A stretch of 64,000 bases of DNA from JBHYDC01 sp051861205 (lineage in GTDB: Bacteria > Pseudomonadota > Alphaproteobacteria > Rhizobiales > Pleomorphomonadaceae): positions 62,001 to 126,000 of the forward strand of contig JBHYDC010000007.1 in NCBI GenBank assembly GCA_051861205.1, written 5' to 3'. The notes beneath the pieces were generated by a model. That model searched no databases. It was not told where the DNA came from and was given only the letters and a program-made list of their open reading frames with translations. Position numbers and translations under genes: made by a program. Shown here in pieces: positions 1 through 8,523 of the stretch (its first letter is position 1; each line of letters opens with the position of its first letter).

Positions 1-611
1 TTATAGGGTTCGGAGGCGTTCGGATCGAGCGCGATCGATACGTCGAGATCCGCCATGGCCCGCACGTGGTCGTTCTGCGCTTGATAGATCAGCGCGCGAT
101 TATAGTAGCCCCTGGCATCGGACGTGTTCAGCGTGATGGCGCGGTTGAAATCGGCAAGCGCATAGTCGAACTGGCCGGACTGCCGATAGAGCGTGCCCCG
201 CCCGAGATAGGCCGAGGAATACGACGGGTTCAATTGAATGGCCGTGTTGTAGTCGGCAAGCGCCGCCTGATTCTGGCCTAGACGCCGATAAACGAGCGCG
301 CGGTTGTTGTAGGCCTGATGGAACTGCGGATTCAATTGAACCGCCGCCGTAAAGTCCGTCAATGCTTCCTGGAGCCGACCGGCCTGTCCAAGCGCCGTAC
401 CGCGCACGTTATACGCGCTTGCGTCGCCAGGATTGGCTTGGATCACGGCCGTCAGTGAGGCGAGATTGGCCTCTGACCCGGCGTTCGGATCGATGACCGC
501 CGTATCGAGGTCGGGACCGGATGGCGCGGAGATGCAGCCGGTCAAGGCGGCCGACAGACCGAGGGCGAGCAGAAAGCCGAGGCCCGATCGACGGTGAGAA
601 CGCGGCGGCAT
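1..611 (-). CDS. TPR-repeat lipoprotein (3' end beyond window)
   Basis: Reading from the ATG at 611, the protein starts with a positively charged n-region, a hydrophobic stretch and the lipobox LTGC, so it should be a lipoprotein exported by Sec and anchored in an envelope membrane. The mature part is a run of 34-residue tetratricopeptide units, recognisable by repeated patterns such as A-Y-N-N-R-A-L-V-Y and A-L-A-D-Y-N-T-A-I-Q-L-N-P. TPR units mediate protein contacts, and the partner is unknown. About 203 codons are visible and the frame is still open at base 1, so the C-terminus is missing. It may resemble NlpI-type lipoproteins, but I cannot assign it further. Confidence 0.8.
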   Translation of the reverse strand, partial: MPPRSHRRSGLGFLLALGLSAALTGCISAPSGPDLDTAVIDPNAGSEANLASLTAVIQANPGDASAYNVRGTALGQAGRLQEALTDFTAAVQLNPQFHQAYNNRALVYRRLGQNQAALADYNTAIQLNPSYSSAYLGRGTLYRQSGQFDYALADFNRAITLNTSDARGYYNRALIYQAQNDHVRAMADLDVSIALDPNASEPY

Positions 612-756
612 ATCAAACACCTTCTGTTCAGGCGACCGGATCAACCCATTGTCGGCACGGTCCGGCGCATCTATCAAGCCCCGCCTATAGCCAGCCACTC
701 GTCATTAGAGGGGCAAGCATTCGGTCCGAAAGCCAAATTGCGATCTCTTGAAACGA

Positions 757-787
757 CAAAAAAGACGACCGACAGATCGGCCGCCTT
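757..787 (-). terminator. Rho-independent terminator after rpsU
   Basis: On the minus strand a GC-rich stem (GGCGGCCGA pairing with TCGGTCGTC, two G-U pairs) around a 4-base loop is followed directly by six T residues. It lies about 50 bases after the rpsU stop codon. Confidence 0.7.
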
Positions 788-838
788 TCCTATCGAAACA
801 TATCGGCAGATCCAAGCATAGGGACCTGACTGGACGGC

Positions 839-1069
839 TCAGTGCGCGGTGCGCGGGCTGCCTGCCACCAAACCTTCACGCTGCGCGCGCTTGCGGGCCA
901 GCTTGCGAGAACGGCGAACGGCCTCGGCCTTTTCGCGCGCCTTCTTCTCCGAAGGCTTCTCATAATGGCCGCGCAGCTTCATCTCGCGGAAAATACCCTC
1001 ACGCTGCATCTTCTTCTTGAGCGCCTTGAGAGCCTGGTCGACGTTATTGTCGCGAACGAGTACCTGCAC
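839..1069 (-). CDS. rpsU: 30S ribosomal protein S21
   Basis: The 76-residue product begins (M)QVLVRDNNVDQALKALKKKM and contains the S21 core REGIFREMKLRGHYEKPSEKK followed by a basic Arg/Lys-rich tail. S21 is the small-subunit protein near the platform and helps initiation. I chose the GTG at 1069 because family members start exactly at M/V-QVLVRDN and a purine-rich GGGAAG lies just upstream. An open frame continues 22 codons further upstream but has no family similarity. The gene appears monocistronic, with a strong terminator downstream at 757-787. The C-terminal LVAGSPRTAH extension is slightly longer than the usual S21 end. Confidence 0.93.
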   Translation of the reverse strand: MQVLVRDNNVDQALKALKKKMQREGIFREMKLRGHYEKPSEKKAREKAEAVRRSRKLARKRAQREGLVAGSPRTAH

Positions 1070-1285
1070 GTGATCTTCCCGTCTGACGGCCGCTCCAGGA
1101 TAAGACAGCGCCGGACCCAGAGGCGCACACGTCAAATCGGCCGGAAACGGCGAGTTTTCATGTCTTGGAGAATGCCGAAGGCATCCGCCGCGGTGATTTC
1201 ACCGCACGAGTGACGGGGTGTCTAGCAAATGCGAACCGGTCTGTCCACCGCAGAAATCATAGCGTTTTGGCCGGCTGACCGACCG

Positions 1286-2386
1286 TCAGACGCCCTGATC
1301 GGGCGGCCTGGAGACACGGTTTACATGGCCCATTTTGCGGCCGGGCCGGGCCTCCACCTTACCGTAAAGCGTCAGACGGGCATTCGGATCGGCCGCGATC
1401 GAAGGCCAGTCGTTGGCCTCGGTGCCGATCAGATTATCCATCACCGTATCGCCGATCCGTGTCACCGCGCCAAGCGGCCAGCCGGCGATCGCGCGAACAT
1501 GGTTTTCGAACTGCGATGTCACGGCACCGTCCTCGGTCCAGTGTCCGGAGTTATGAACCCGAGGGGCGATCTCGTTCACGACCAGCCGCTCGCCGTCTTC
1601 AGTGCGCACCACGAACATCTCAACGCCGAGTACGCCGACATAGTCGAGCGCATCCGCGATCTGGCGCCCCAACTTTTCCGCTGCCACCCGCGTCTCGTCG
1701 CTTAAGGCGGCGGGAACGACGGTGCGCTTCAGGATGTGGTTTTCGTGACTATTCTCACCGATGTCGTAAACCGCGCATTCGCCCGTGCGCCCCCGAACGA
1801 CAATAGCGCTGACTTCGAGGGCGAATGGAACCAGCGCCTCCAGCACAAGGTCCGTTCCGCCCAGCGCCGCAACGGCAGCGCTTAGCTCAGCCACTGTCGT
1901 GACCTTCGCCTGACCCTTGCCGTCATAGCCGAGCCGGCGGGTTTTGAGTATGGCCGGTAGGCCGGTCGTTTGGACCGCATCCAACACATCTCGCTCACGA
2001 TCGATGGCATGGAAACGAGCGACGTCCACGCCGGCCCCGACTAGGAAGCGCTTCTCGGCCATCCGGTCCTGCGAAACTGCCAGCGCCCGTGCGTCCGGAT
2101 AAAGCCGCACGCGGCCGGCCAGCAGATCGGCGGCGGCGACGGGCACATTTTCAAACTCATAGGTCACGACATCGACCGCCCCGGCGAAACGGACGAGCGC
2201 GGCCGCGTCGTCATAGCCCGCGATGGTGTGATGGGCAGCAACGTCGAAAGCGGGGCTGACAGGATCCGGACAATAGATATGCGCCTTGAACCCCAAGCGC
2301 GCGGCCGCCAGCGCGATCATGCGGCCGAGTTGGCCGCCACCCAGAATACCGATGGTGGAGCCCGGTGCGAGCCGCCCCTCACTCAT
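1286..2386 (-). CDS. purK: N5-carboxyaminoimidazole ribonucleotide synthase PurK
   Basis: PurK converts AIR, ATP and bicarbonate to N5-CAIR in de novo purine synthesis. The 366-residue protein opens with the dinucleotide-like loop GILGGGQLGRMIALAAARLG. It then shows the ATP-grasp core (LKTRRLGYDGKGQ, the conserved glycine loop), EALVPFALEVSAIVVRG, and the metal/ATP site ending VNEIAPRVHNSGHWTEDG. The ATG at 2386 overlaps the end of purE by 8 bases (GATGAGTGA), so the two are translationally coupled. The frame is open further upstream inside purE but that part lacks family similarity. Length and motifs are normal for the family. Confidence 0.95.
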   Translation of the reverse strand: MSEGRLAPGSTIGILGGGQLGRMIALAAARLGFKAHIYCPDPVSPAFDVAAHHTIAGYDDAAALVRFAGAVDVVTYEFENVPVAAADLLAGRVRLYPDARALAVSQDRMAEKRFLVGAGVDVARFHAIDRERDVLDAVQTTGLPAILKTRRLGYDGKGQAKVTTVAELSAAVAALGGTDLVLEALVPFALEVSAIVVRGRTGECAVYDIGENSHENHILKRTVVPAALSDETRVAAEKLGRQIADALDYVGVLGVEMFVVRTEDGERLVVNEIAPRVHNSGHWTEDGAVTSQFENHVRAIAGWPLGAVTRIGDTVMDNLIGTEANDWPSIAADPNARLTLYGKVEARPGRKMGHVNRVSRPPDQGV

Positions 2387-2870
2387 CGACCGGTTCCTCG
2401 CGCACCGATGCCGTCTGTGCGGACCGGAAGGCGTCAAGCCGATCACTCAGCGCATCATCGGAAAGGGCGAGTACGGCAGCGGCAAGAAGCGCGGCATTGA
2501 TGGCACCGGCCTTGCCGATCGCAAGCGTTCCAACCGGAATGCCGCCCGGCATCTGCACGATCGAGAGCAGGCTGTCCTCGCCTTTCAGCGTTCGGCTCTC
2601 CACCGGCACACCCAATACGGGAAGGATCGTCATCGCCGCCGTCATGCCCGGCAGATGGGCCGCACCGCCTGCCCCGGCGATGATCACCTTGAAGCCGGCC
2701 GCTTTGGCGCCTTTTGCGAAGTCGTAGAGGCGGTCCGGCGTGCGATGCGCGGAAATGATCTTGGCGACATGCGGCACATGCAGCGTCGCCAGCATTTCGG
2801 CGGCGTGTTTCATGGTCGCCCAGTCGGACTGGCTTCCCATGATGATCGCCACGGGCGTCGGAGTCGTCAT
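2379..2870 (-). CDS. purE: N5-CAIR mutase PurE (class I)
   Basis: PurE converts N5-CAIR to CAIR, the step after PurK. The 163-residue product has the class I signature in full: MGSQSDW near residue 11, SAHRTPDR with the catalytic His at 42, and AGAGGAAHLPGM. It then continues GVPVESRTLKGEDSLLSIVQMPGGIPV. It is the first gene of the purE-purK pair and overlaps purK by 8 bases, which suggests coupled translation and a 1:1 product ratio. Nothing is unusual in length or residues. Confidence 0.96.
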   Translation of the reverse strand: MTTPTPVAIIMGSQSDWATMKHAAEMLATLHVPHVAKIISAHRTPDRLYDFAKGAKAAGFKVIIAGAGGAAHLPGMTAAMTILPVLGVPVESRTLKGEDSLLSIVQMPGGIPVGTLAIGKAGAINAALLAAAVLALSDDALSDRLDAFRSAQTASVREEPVDE

Positions 2871-2973
2871 GCCGCCGATATCCCTGCCTGGGAGGGAACC
2901 GAAGGCGCGCGCCTTCGGCAGGAAGCGCCGGGCAGTAGCTCAAATGCGGCGCTGCGGCAAGCTCGGCTTCGCA

Positions 2974-3180
2974 TCAGGCGATGATGTCGGGCAGGATCTG
3001 ATCTTCCAGGAATTGGATGCGATCCTTCAGGATGAGCTTTCGCTTCTTCAACCGCTGGATCTGGATGGTATCGCCCGTGCCAAGCGCCACCATGGCGCCG
3101 ATCGCAGCGTCGAGATCCCGGTGTTCCTGCCTCAGTCTCGCCAATTCGATTCGAACTTCCTGCTCGTCGTGCTCGGTCAT
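2974..3180 (-). CDS. DUF465 (YdcH-like) small coiled-coil protein
   Basis: A 68-residue protein starting MTEHDEQEVRIELARLRQEH. It has the DUF465 pattern: an amphipathic helix E-x3-L-x2-L-R-x-E-H-R-D-L-D-x-A-I, a short loop, then QIQRLKKRKLILKDRIQFLED. DUF465/YdcH proteins are short helical hairpins of unknown function, frequent in alphaproteobacteria. I chose the internal ATG three codons into the open frame because it matches family starts. The gene lies upstream of purE on the same strand with about 100 bases between them. A paralogue lies at 3607-3789 on the opposite strand. Confidence 0.85.
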   Translation of the reverse strand: MTEHDEQEVRIELARLRQEHRDLDAAIGAMVALGTGDTIQIQRLKKRKLILKDRIQFLEDQILPDIIA

Positions 3181-3465
3181 ACGCCACACCTTTTACGAAC
3201 ACGGTCTATCCACGCGGCGCGAACCCGATCGGCGCGCTCAGTCCATCACCTATACCAGAAGCAGAAGTATGATTCATGGCCCTTCGCACGAGATGCGGCG
3301 GTGGGCGGGCATTGTTGCGGATGTTCTTTAGTCTTTTCGCGGCTAAGTGTTCGTGGCATTCTTTGCCGGCGATGCGATGCTTTAAAAAATGTCGGAGCGT
3401 CCACCGCAGCTACGAAGGTCCAGCGCTGTTTTCCGGAGCCGTCGAGGTCACCGGTAAAGATTTTT

Positions 3466-3495
3466 TTGTATCAAGGCGCGCAAGATAGTTACAAT
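3466..3495 (+). promoter_or_regulatory. Candidate sigma70-like promoter of the 3607 gene
   Basis: TTGTAT at 3466-3471 is followed after 18 bases by TACAAT at 3490-3495. The -10 matches the consensus at 5 of 6 positions and the -35 at 3 of 6. This would give a leader of about 100 bases. It is a consensus match only. Confidence 0.35.
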
Positions 3496-3558
3496 CTACT
3501 AGGTAAACGCATCATTTCCTTGCGTATGTAGCTGGATTTGGGTCGACGACGCCCCATT

Positions 3559-3595
3559 TCCGTGGCACATTGTGTTGGTGGACATGATCCACGGA
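3559..3595 (+). promoter_or_regulatory. Leader inverted repeat touching the ribosome binding site
   Basis: TCCGTGG at 3559-3565 is exactly repeated in inverse as CCACGGA at 3589-3595. The right arm directly abuts the very strong Shine-Dalgarno AAGGAGG of the next gene, so the hairpin could modulate access of the ribosome. Confidence 0.35.
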
Positions 3596-3606
3596 AGGAG
3601 GCCCTG

Positions 3607-3789
3607 ATGTCGATTCAGTCGCATATCGCTGAGCTTGAGCGCCGCCACGCCGCATTGGAGCGGCAGATCGAGGAAGCCAGCCAGCATCCGAGCGTCGATG
3701 GAACGACGATGAAGGATCTCAAGCGACGGAAGCTTCATCTTAAAGACGAAATCGTCCGGCTGAGTGGAAATGAACATATGGTGCACTGA
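3607..3789 (+). CDS. DUF465 (YdcH-like) small coiled-coil protein, second copy
   Basis: A 60-residue protein, MSIQSHIAELERRHAALERQ at the N-terminus, followed by MKDLKRRKLHLKDEIVRLSG, the DUF465 second helix with its R-K-L-x-L-K-D-E-I core. The ATG at 3607 is fixed by a near-perfect Shine-Dalgarno (AAGGAGG) 7 bases upstream. The open frame extends further 5' but without an RBS. The protein is predicted cytoplasmic and helical with unknown function. It is likely transcribed alone: there is a candidate promoter upstream and a terminator-like hairpin at 3825-3852. Confidence 0.85.
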   Translation: MSIQSHIAELERRHAALERQIEEASQHPSVDGTTMKDLKRRKLHLKDEIVRLSGNEHMVH

Positions 3790-3824
3790 AGGCAGGGCCG
3801 GGCGCGACTGGCTTGTGATTGAGC

Positions 3825-3852
3825 AAAGCCAACCTGTGCGAGGTTAGGCTTT
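3825..3852 (+). terminator. Terminator-like hairpin after the DUF465 gene
   Basis: AAAGCC-AACCT, a 5-base loop, and AGGTT-A-GGCTTT form an 11-bp stem with one bulged A. There is no long U tract (only TTT within the stem), so termination may be weak or may work in both directions between these convergent genes. Confidence 0.45.
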
Positions 3853-3965
3853 CCGGCATGGTGGAGCAGCGAGGATTGCGGCTCCAATCTGTCATCTTCA
3901 AGCGTTTAAAGCGCCGCGGCCTGGAGTGGCACGCGGCGTTTTGCGTGGTGCGGGAGCAAGCCGTT

Positions 3966-5153
3966 TCAAGGCGTGGCCGCGATACCGGTGCAGCTTGAAG
4001 CTATGGGCGTTGCCGCCATTTCCGGCCTGGGCGGCTGGCTCTTCTTGCGCTTCTTCTCGGCCGCATTCACCCAATCGAGGCCGAAAGCAACGACGTACTG
4101 AACGGCAAAGCCGGCCGTGAGGTAAGTGAGTTGGGCCGCCAAGCCTATGCCGAAAACCATCATGAGCACTTGGCCCACCATTGAAAGCAGCGTTCCTACC
4201 CAAAACACCGGTAGCGCATGACGCCCCATGGTGGTCAGGGGATTACCGGCCGGAAGCCACGCGAGCACGCGCATGATGGGGCTGTGCCCAACCACATAGG
4301 CCAGCGACCAGATATGCAGCAGCCGCTGACCGGAAACCCAGGGCTTCTCGTTGATTTGAAAGTTATGCGGCAGGAAGGGAATCTCCGGCAGGATCGTTCC
4401 ATAGAGATTGAAGCGGTGGAAAATGCCCGCCCAAATGATGTAGGCCAGCGCGGCCCACCACAGCGGCCGCACGAAAGGCACCGGCGTCTGACCTCGCAGG
4501 ATGCGCACGCCGATCACAAAGCCGGTCACGAAAATGATCTGCCAAGCAAACGGATTGAAGAACCACCCGCCCTCGGTGGGATAGTTCGGCAAATTCCAGC
4601 CGAAAACCTGGGTCATGGCGTAAACGGTAAGCGAGGCCGCGATCAGGAAACCGAGGCCGGTGAGCGCCAAAGCCATGATCAGAGGGAGCACCAGCAGCAG
4701 GCAAACATACATCGGCAGAATGTTGTGATAGCCGATCTGGTGACCCATCGATGCGATGCCGAACAGGCCCTTGGCAGGTTCCGCGATCAGGGGCCCGATG
4801 TTGATTTCCTGCAAAAGTTCGGGATGCGCGAAGGTAATCGCGGCAAAGCAGAACACACCGATACCGGCCATGCTGGAAGCAACATGCGCAACATAGAGCG
4901 TTGCCGAACGCTTCACGACTTTCGCGGTCGCCAGCATGGCAGCACCCGACTGAAAGCGCGGGAAGTAAGCGAACGCGGCGGCAATGCCCGCCAGCAGCAC
5001 GAACAACTCGGCCGAGTCCGTCAAACCGTAGTTCTTGTGCGTGAACGGTTCGAGGATGTTTCCGGGGATGTGATTGATGAAGATGGACAGGAGCGCCAGC
5101 CCCCGCAGGAAGTCGATCCGATGATCGCGGCTTCCCAGCCCCAAACTGGCCAT
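3966..5153 (-). CDS. opgC: OpgC-family membrane acyltransferase
   Basis: OpgC proteins succinylate osmoregulated periplasmic glucans. The 395-residue product has the family N-terminus RDHRIDFLRGLALLSIFINHIPGN, with the conserved Arg-x-Asp and the FIxH site. It continues with many hydrophobic segments typical of the acyltransferase-3/OpgC fold. The ATG at 5153 is used here; a TTG 11 codons upstream is an alternative. The C-terminus is Lys/Pro-rich and poorly conserved. It stands alone between converging neighbours. The exact acyl group and glucan cannot be read from the sequence. Confidence 0.85.
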   Translation of the reverse strand: MASLGLGSRDHRIDFLRGLALLSIFINHIPGNILEPFTHKNYGLTDSAELFVLLAGIAAAFAYFPRFQSGAAMLATAKVVKRSATLYVAHVASSMAGIGVFCFAAITFAHPELLQEINIGPLIAEPAKGLFGIASMGHQIGYHNILPMYVCLLLVLPLIMALALTGLGFLIAASLTVYAMTQVFGWNLPNYPTEGGWFFNPFAWQIIFVTGFVIGVRILRGQTPVPFVRPLWWAALAYIIWAGIFHRFNLYGTILPEIPFLPHNFQINEKPWVSGQRLLHIWSLAYVVGHSPIMRVLAWLPAGNPLTTMGRHALPVFWVGTLLSMVGQVLMMVFGIGLAAQLTYLTAGFAVQYVVAFGLDWVNAAEKKRKKSQPPRPEMAATPIASSCTGIAATP

Positions 5154-5265
5154 GGTGTGTCTGATACCCGATTTCGCAGTGTCCAAGCGGACTAGTTAAA
5201 AGGATACGGCGGCGATTCTGAAGCGCGGATGAACAGGGAAATGTTGCCGCGGCCGCTTGGCTGAA

Positions 5266-5283
5266 ACGCCGCCAAGGCGGTGT
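5266..5283 (-). terminator. Possible terminator of the TauE/SafE gene
   Basis: On the minus strand ACACCGCC-TT-GGCGGCGT forms an 8-bp stem (one G-U pair) just after the stop codon at 5297. Only a short T run follows, so it is a weak candidate. Confidence 0.35.
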
Positions 5284-5296
5284 GCATGTATTGTGC

Positions 5297-6085
5297 TCAG
5301 ACGCTTGCCAAATTGCTCAAGCCGTCGAAAATCAGCTTCACCGTAATCACGAGGATGGAGATCGTGAGGATGCGGTAGAACAGCCGCTCATCGAGACGCC
5401 GCACCAGTTTCACACCGTACCACGTGGACGCGATGGCGACCGGCGCGAGGACCGCAGCCGTTGTCAGAGTTTCAGCGTCGAATTGACCAAGAGCGGCATA
5501 GGGCACCACCTTCACGGCGTTGAGCACCGCGAAGAAGATCGCCGACGTCGCGGCATAGCTCACCGGATCAAGCCGTAGCGGCACCACATAAGTCTGAAAC
5601 GGCGGTCCTCCGGCATGGGCGATGAAGCTGGTGTAGCCGGTCAATCCACCCCAGAAATGTGCGGCGGCTGTCGATGGCTTCGGCAGCGCCACCGGCTGGA
5701 TGGTCTTCTGGTTAAGCCGCATCGTCCGGCTGTGCAGCCAGATCCTGGCCAAGAAGACGAGCGCGATCGCGCCCACGACAAGCCGGACCACATCGTCGGA
5801 GACATAATTCGCCGTCGCCCACCCCGCCGCGGTACCGACAAGCGCCGACGGCATGAGCCGGAGCACGAGACTACGATCGAAGTTCCGGCGGTAGGCGATC
5901 ACGGCCACGGCATCCATCACGATCAGGATCGGCAGCATCAGCCCCGCAGCCTGCACAGGCGGAATCACGAGCGCGATCAGTGGGACCGCCGCAAACCCGA
6001 ACGCGCCGCCGAAACCGCCCTTGGACAAGCCGGTCAGCATCACCGCCGGTAGCGCGGCGGCGTAGAACAAGGGGTCCACGATCAT
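5297..6085 (-). CDS. TauE/SafE (TSUP) family permease
   Basis: A 262-residue polytopic membrane protein of the TSUP family, whose members export or import sulfite, organosulfonates or other small anions. The first TSUP repeat is MLTGLSKGGFGGAFGFAAVPLIALV, with the G-x2-G-G-F-G signature. The second repeat half carries HFWGGLTGYTSFIAHAGGPPFQTYVVPLRLDP. Both are typical of the family. I chose ATG 6085 (MIVDPLFYAA), since the upstream open frame is Arg-rich and unlike the family. It is divergent from prpE. No neighbouring gene reveals the substrate. Confidence 0.85.
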   Translation of the reverse strand: MIVDPLFYAAALPAVMLTGLSKGGFGGAFGFAAVPLIALVIPPVQAAGLMLPILIVMDAVAVIAYRRNFDRSLVLRLMPSALVGTAAGWATANYVSDDVVRLVVGAIALVFLARIWLHSRTMRLNQKTIQPVALPKPSTAAAHFWGGLTGYTSFIAHAGGPPFQTYVVPLRLDPVSYAATSAIFFAVLNAVKVVPYAALGQFDAETLTTAAVLAPVAIASTWYGVKLVRRLDERLFYRILTISILVITVKLIFDGLSNLASV

Positions 6086-6407
6086 GGATGGGCAGCCTCG
6101 GCGCGGGTCGCGGACAACGTCACCGGGTGGGGATGAACAGGACCGGCGGCGATCTGCATAGGCCAGATCCTGCAAAGCGGAAAGAGCCCCGCGTCACGCG
6201 GCCGAGCGGGAGGCGAAAGCGGGCGACCGCCACCCTCCGTTGTCCCCGCACCGAACAGCAGCGGAAGGGGAGGCACTGAGAGCTTTGCCAGCGGACGGCA
6301 ATCACCCGAAAGTCTCGATCCCAAAGTGTGAGCGGCAGCGGCTTGCAAATCGGGCGTTCCAAGCGGAAGACTCGGCCAAAATCAATGCGCGCAACGGGGG
6401 AGAGACC
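6086..6407. other. Divergent intergenic region upstream of TSUP permease and prpE
   Basis: About 320 bases without a supported gene. It must hold the promoters of both divergent genes, but I find no convincing -35/-10 pair, palindrome or riboswitch fold. The prpE ribosome binding site GGGGGAGAG lies at its right end. Confidence 0.4.
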
Positions 6408-8306
6408 ATGAGCCGTTATCACGAGGTCTACGCTGCCTGGAAACAGGATCCCGCAGCATTTTGGTCCGATGCCGCCAACGCCATCGACTGGACCGCTCCT
6501 TTTGAAACCGCCTTCGATCCGGCGGCCGGCGCCTATGGCCGCTGGTTCGTGGGCGGCATGTGCAACACGGCCTGGAACTGTCTGGACCGGCATGTCGCCG
6601 CCGGGCATGGCGATCGCACGGCGCTCATCTACGACAGCCCGATCACGGGCACGAAACGCAGCTACACCTATGCCGAACTAACCCAAGCGGTGGAAGCCAT
6701 GGCCGCCGCTTTGCAAGCGCGCGGCGTGGACAAAGGCGACCGCGTCATCGTTTACATGCCGATGATCCCCGAGGCCGCCATGGCGATGCTCGCCTGTGCG
6801 CGGATTGGCGCAATCCACTCTGTGGTCTTCGGCGGCTTCGCCTCGCGCGAGCTGGCCACCCGCATCGAGGATGCCAAGCCAAAAGCCATCATTTCGGCCT
6901 CCTGCGGCATCGAGCCCAACCGGCTCATTGCCTATAAACCGCTCATCGACGAGGCGATTGCCTTTTCCGCGCATAAGCCGGACACCGTTTTCGTGCTCCA
7001 GCGCCCCCAGATCGCGGCAACCCTGATCGAGGGCCGCGACATCGATCTCGCTGCCGCCATGGCCGACGAAGCGGGAACCCGCGTGCCGTGCGTTCCCGTT
7101 GCTGCAACCGATCCGGCCTATATCCTCTACACCTCCGGGACCACCGGCCAGCCTAAGGGCGTGGTGCGCGATACCGGCGGGCACATGGTGGCGCTCGCCT
7201 GGTCGATGCGGGCGGTCTACGACATCGCCCCCGGCGAGGTGTTTTGGGCGGCCTCGGACGTCGGCTGGGTCGTTGGTCACAGCTACATCGTCTATGCGCC
7301 GCTTCTGATCGGGGCCACCACTGTTGTCTACGAGGGCAAACCGGTGGGTACGCCCGATGCCGGTGCCTTCTGGCGAATGGTGGAGGAATACCGCATCGCC
7401 GCGCTGTTCACGGCTCCAACGGCTTTCCGGGCGATCAAGAAGGAAGATCCGGAGGGCAAGCTGATCGGCCGCTACGATCTTTCCTCCCTGCGCACGCTGT
7501 TTCTCGCCGGCGAACGGGCTGACCCCGATACGGTAAAATGGGCGGAGGATAAGCTAAAGGTTCCTGTGGTGGATCATTGGTGGCAGACGGAAACCGGCTG
7601 GGCGATCGCGGCCAATCCCGTTGGTCTCGGGCTATTGCCGGTGAAACACGGCTCGCCCACGGTTCCGATGCCCGGCTACGCCATCGAGATCCTGGACGAC
7701 GCCGGTCACCCGGTATCGGCGGGCAAGCTCGGCAACATCGTCGTCAAACTTCCGCTGCCGCCCGCTTGTCTGCCGACGCTTTGGAACGCCGACGACCGGT
7801 TCCGCGCCGCCTACCTCGCCGAATTCCCCGGCTACTACAAAACGGCCGACGCCGGTCTGATCGATGAAGACGGCTATATCTTTGTGATGGCGCGCACCGA
7901 CGACATCATCAATGTCGCGGGGCACCGGCTTTCGACCGGCGGCATGGAGGAAGTACTCGCCGGACACCCAGACGTTGCCGAATGCGCGGTCGTGGGCATT
8001 GCGGATGCGCTCAAGGGTCAGGCCCCTTGCGGCTTTGTCGTGTTGAAATCTGGCGTCACCAAGCCGCGTGAGGCGATCGAGAAAGAACTCGTCGCCCTGG
8101 TGCGAGAGAAGATCGGCCCCGTTGCCGCCTTCAAGCTTGCCGTGGTGGTGGACCGCCTGCCGAAAACCCGCTCCGGCAAGATCCTGCGCGGCACCATGCG
8201 CCAGATCGCCGACCGGGAGGACTTCAAGATGCCCGCCACCATCGACGATCCAGCCATCCTGGACGAGATATCAGACGCCCTCAAGCGCAAGGGCGAAGGC
8301 GCCTGA
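6408..8306 (+). CDS. prpE: Propionate-CoA ligase PrpE
   Basis: PrpE activates propionate to propionyl-CoA with ATP, giving AMP and PPi. The 632-residue protein belongs to the ANL superfamily. An acetyl-CoA-synthetase-type N-domain (KQDPAAFWSDAA) is followed by the P-loop YTSGTTGQPKGVVRDTGGH and VDHWWQTETGWAIAAN (adenine/acyl pocket). MARTDDIINVAGHRLSTGGMEE is the hinge/A8 region, and PKTRSGKILRGTMR holds the catalytic, acetylatable lysine. WASDVGWVVGHSYIVYAPL also fits PrpE. ATG 6408 is preceded by GGGGGAGAG; the frame is open 56 codons further 5' without similarity. There are no adjacent methylcitrate or methylmalonyl pathway genes. Confidence 0.93.
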   Translation: MSRYHEVYAAWKQDPAAFWSDAANAIDWTAPFETAFDPAAGAYGRWFVGGMCNTAWNCLDRHVAAGHGDRTALIYDSPITGTKRSYTYAELTQAVEAMAAALQARGVDKGDRVIVYMPMIPEAAMAMLACARIGAIHSVVFGGFASRELATRIEDAKPKAIISASCGIEPNRLIAYKPLIDEAIAFSAHKPDTVFVLQRPQIAATLIEGRDIDLAAAMADEAGTRVPCVPVAATDPAYILYTSGTTGQPKGVVRDTGGHMVALAWSMRAVYDIAPGEVFWAASDVGWVVGHSYIVYAPLLIGATTVVYEGKPVGTPDAGAFWRMVEEYRIAALFTAPTAFRAIKKEDPEGKLIGRYDLSSLRTLFLAGERADPDTVKWAEDKLKVPVVDHWWQTETGWAIAANPVGLGLLPVKHGSPTVPMPGYAIEILDDAGHPVSAGKLGNIVVKLPLPPACLPTLWNADDRFRAAYLAEFPGYYKTADAGLIDEDGYIFVMARTDDIINVAGHRLSTGGMEEVLAGHPDVAECAVVGIADALKGQAPCGFVVLKSGVTKPREAIEKELVALVREKIGPVAAFKLAVVVDRLPKTRSGKILRGTMRQIADREDFKMPATIDDPAILDEISDALKRKGEGA

Positions 8307-8523
8307 CCTAGCTCTGTTCATGGAGCGCACGCCATGGTTAGGCCGCGCGTACGGCGGCCCCATAGTCGCGAACCTTGTTGCTGAGTTCCGCCCTACCCGC
8401 GCCAAGCCGGCCGGCCGACGATCGGACGTCCTCGCCAGCCAGATTTGGAATTCTACGGATTTGGTATGACTAAACTTCAATAGCTCAGAAGCAAAACCAC
8501 CAAGTTCTACTAACACGACACCG

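Larger units (their letters stand above)
3181..3606. other. Intergenic region between two divergent DUF465 genes
   Basis: This 426-base stretch has no convincing gene. It is locally poorer in GC than its surroundings. It holds a candidate promoter (3466-3495) and a leader hairpin (3559-3595) for the plus-strand DUF465 gene. I could not pick out a convincing promoter for the minus-strand gene. Confidence 0.5.
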
